Position numbers and translations under genes: made by a program. Shown piece after piece: positions 28,558 through 28,608 of a stretch of 28,608 nucleotides of DNA; positions within the stretch are counted from its first letter, which is position 1, and each line of letters opens with the position of its first letter. Origin of the DNA: Sporisorium sorghi (taxonomy: Eukaryota > Basidiomycota > Ustilaginomycetes > Ustilaginales > Ustilaginaceae); the NCBI GenBank assembly GCA_023212695.1, contig JALCCG010000128.1, positions 30,717 through 59,324 of the forward strand, given 5' to 3'. The notes beneath the pieces are model-generated. The model worked only from the letters and a program-made list of their open reading frames with translations, searched no databases and was not told the DNA's origin.

Positions 28558-28608
28558 AGGAATTCGGGTTTAAACCCTTTCCGGGTTCTTCTCGAACCTT
28601 CCCCCTCA
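28557..28608. other. Terminal 52-bp tail of doubtful origin
   Basis: The tail contains the perfect 12-bp palindrome GGGTTTAAACCC, an EcoRI-type GAATTC, and the short inverted repeats AACCC/GGGTT and GGTTC/GAACC. It does not resemble the adjacent fungal sequence, a telomere repeat or coding DNA. It could be linker, chimeric or low-quality sequence. Confidence 0.5.

Overview
The window is nuclear DNA of a basidiomycete, most probably a smut fungus (Ustilaginales, in the Ustilago/Sporisorium/Pseudozyma range). The reasons are compact GC-rich genes with few short introns (88-107 nt, GTAAGT/GTGAGT donors, CTAAC/CTGAC branch sites), long Gln/Ser/Ala-rich insertions in otherwise conserved proteins, a two-Myb telobox protein of the Tay1 type, and a cluster of small secreted cysteine proteins. 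The species call is inference from protein style, not from a search.

Layout, left to right: a poly-G contig edge (1-120); PEX14 (-); RPB11 (+); an MBOAT/wax-synthase-like acyltransferase (-, two exons); a TAY1-like telobox protein (+); a lineage-specific cluster (10.6-13.8 kb) with two intact small secreted protein genes (one +, one -) and two decayed relatives (+); CTU2/NCS2 (-) and KAE1 (+, two exons) sharing a 288-bp divergent promoter; ATG5 (+); TAF12 (+); an unrecognised 804-aa nuclear-looking protein (-); NOC4 (-); and an A-rich, artefact-like right edge.

Most genes are housekeeping and need not cooperate. They cover peroxisome import (PEX14), transcription (RPB11, TAF12), ribosome assembly (NOC4), autophagy (ATG5), telomere or telobox binding (TAY1) and tRNA modification. 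CTU2 and KAE1 do form a functional pair. Both modify the anticodon loop of overlapping tRNAs: s2U34 through Ctu1-Ctu2, and t6A37 through the EKC/KEOPS complex.

The least conventional part is the secreted-protein cluster. The intact members share a signal peptide, four cysteines and a phase-1 intron at the same place. The decayed members show loss of exon 1, loss of the stop codon, and tandem duplication of the exon-2 module. Several start codons were moved to the first well-placed ATG because the longest open frame begins at a GTG or TTG, which a fungal nuclear gene would not normally use.
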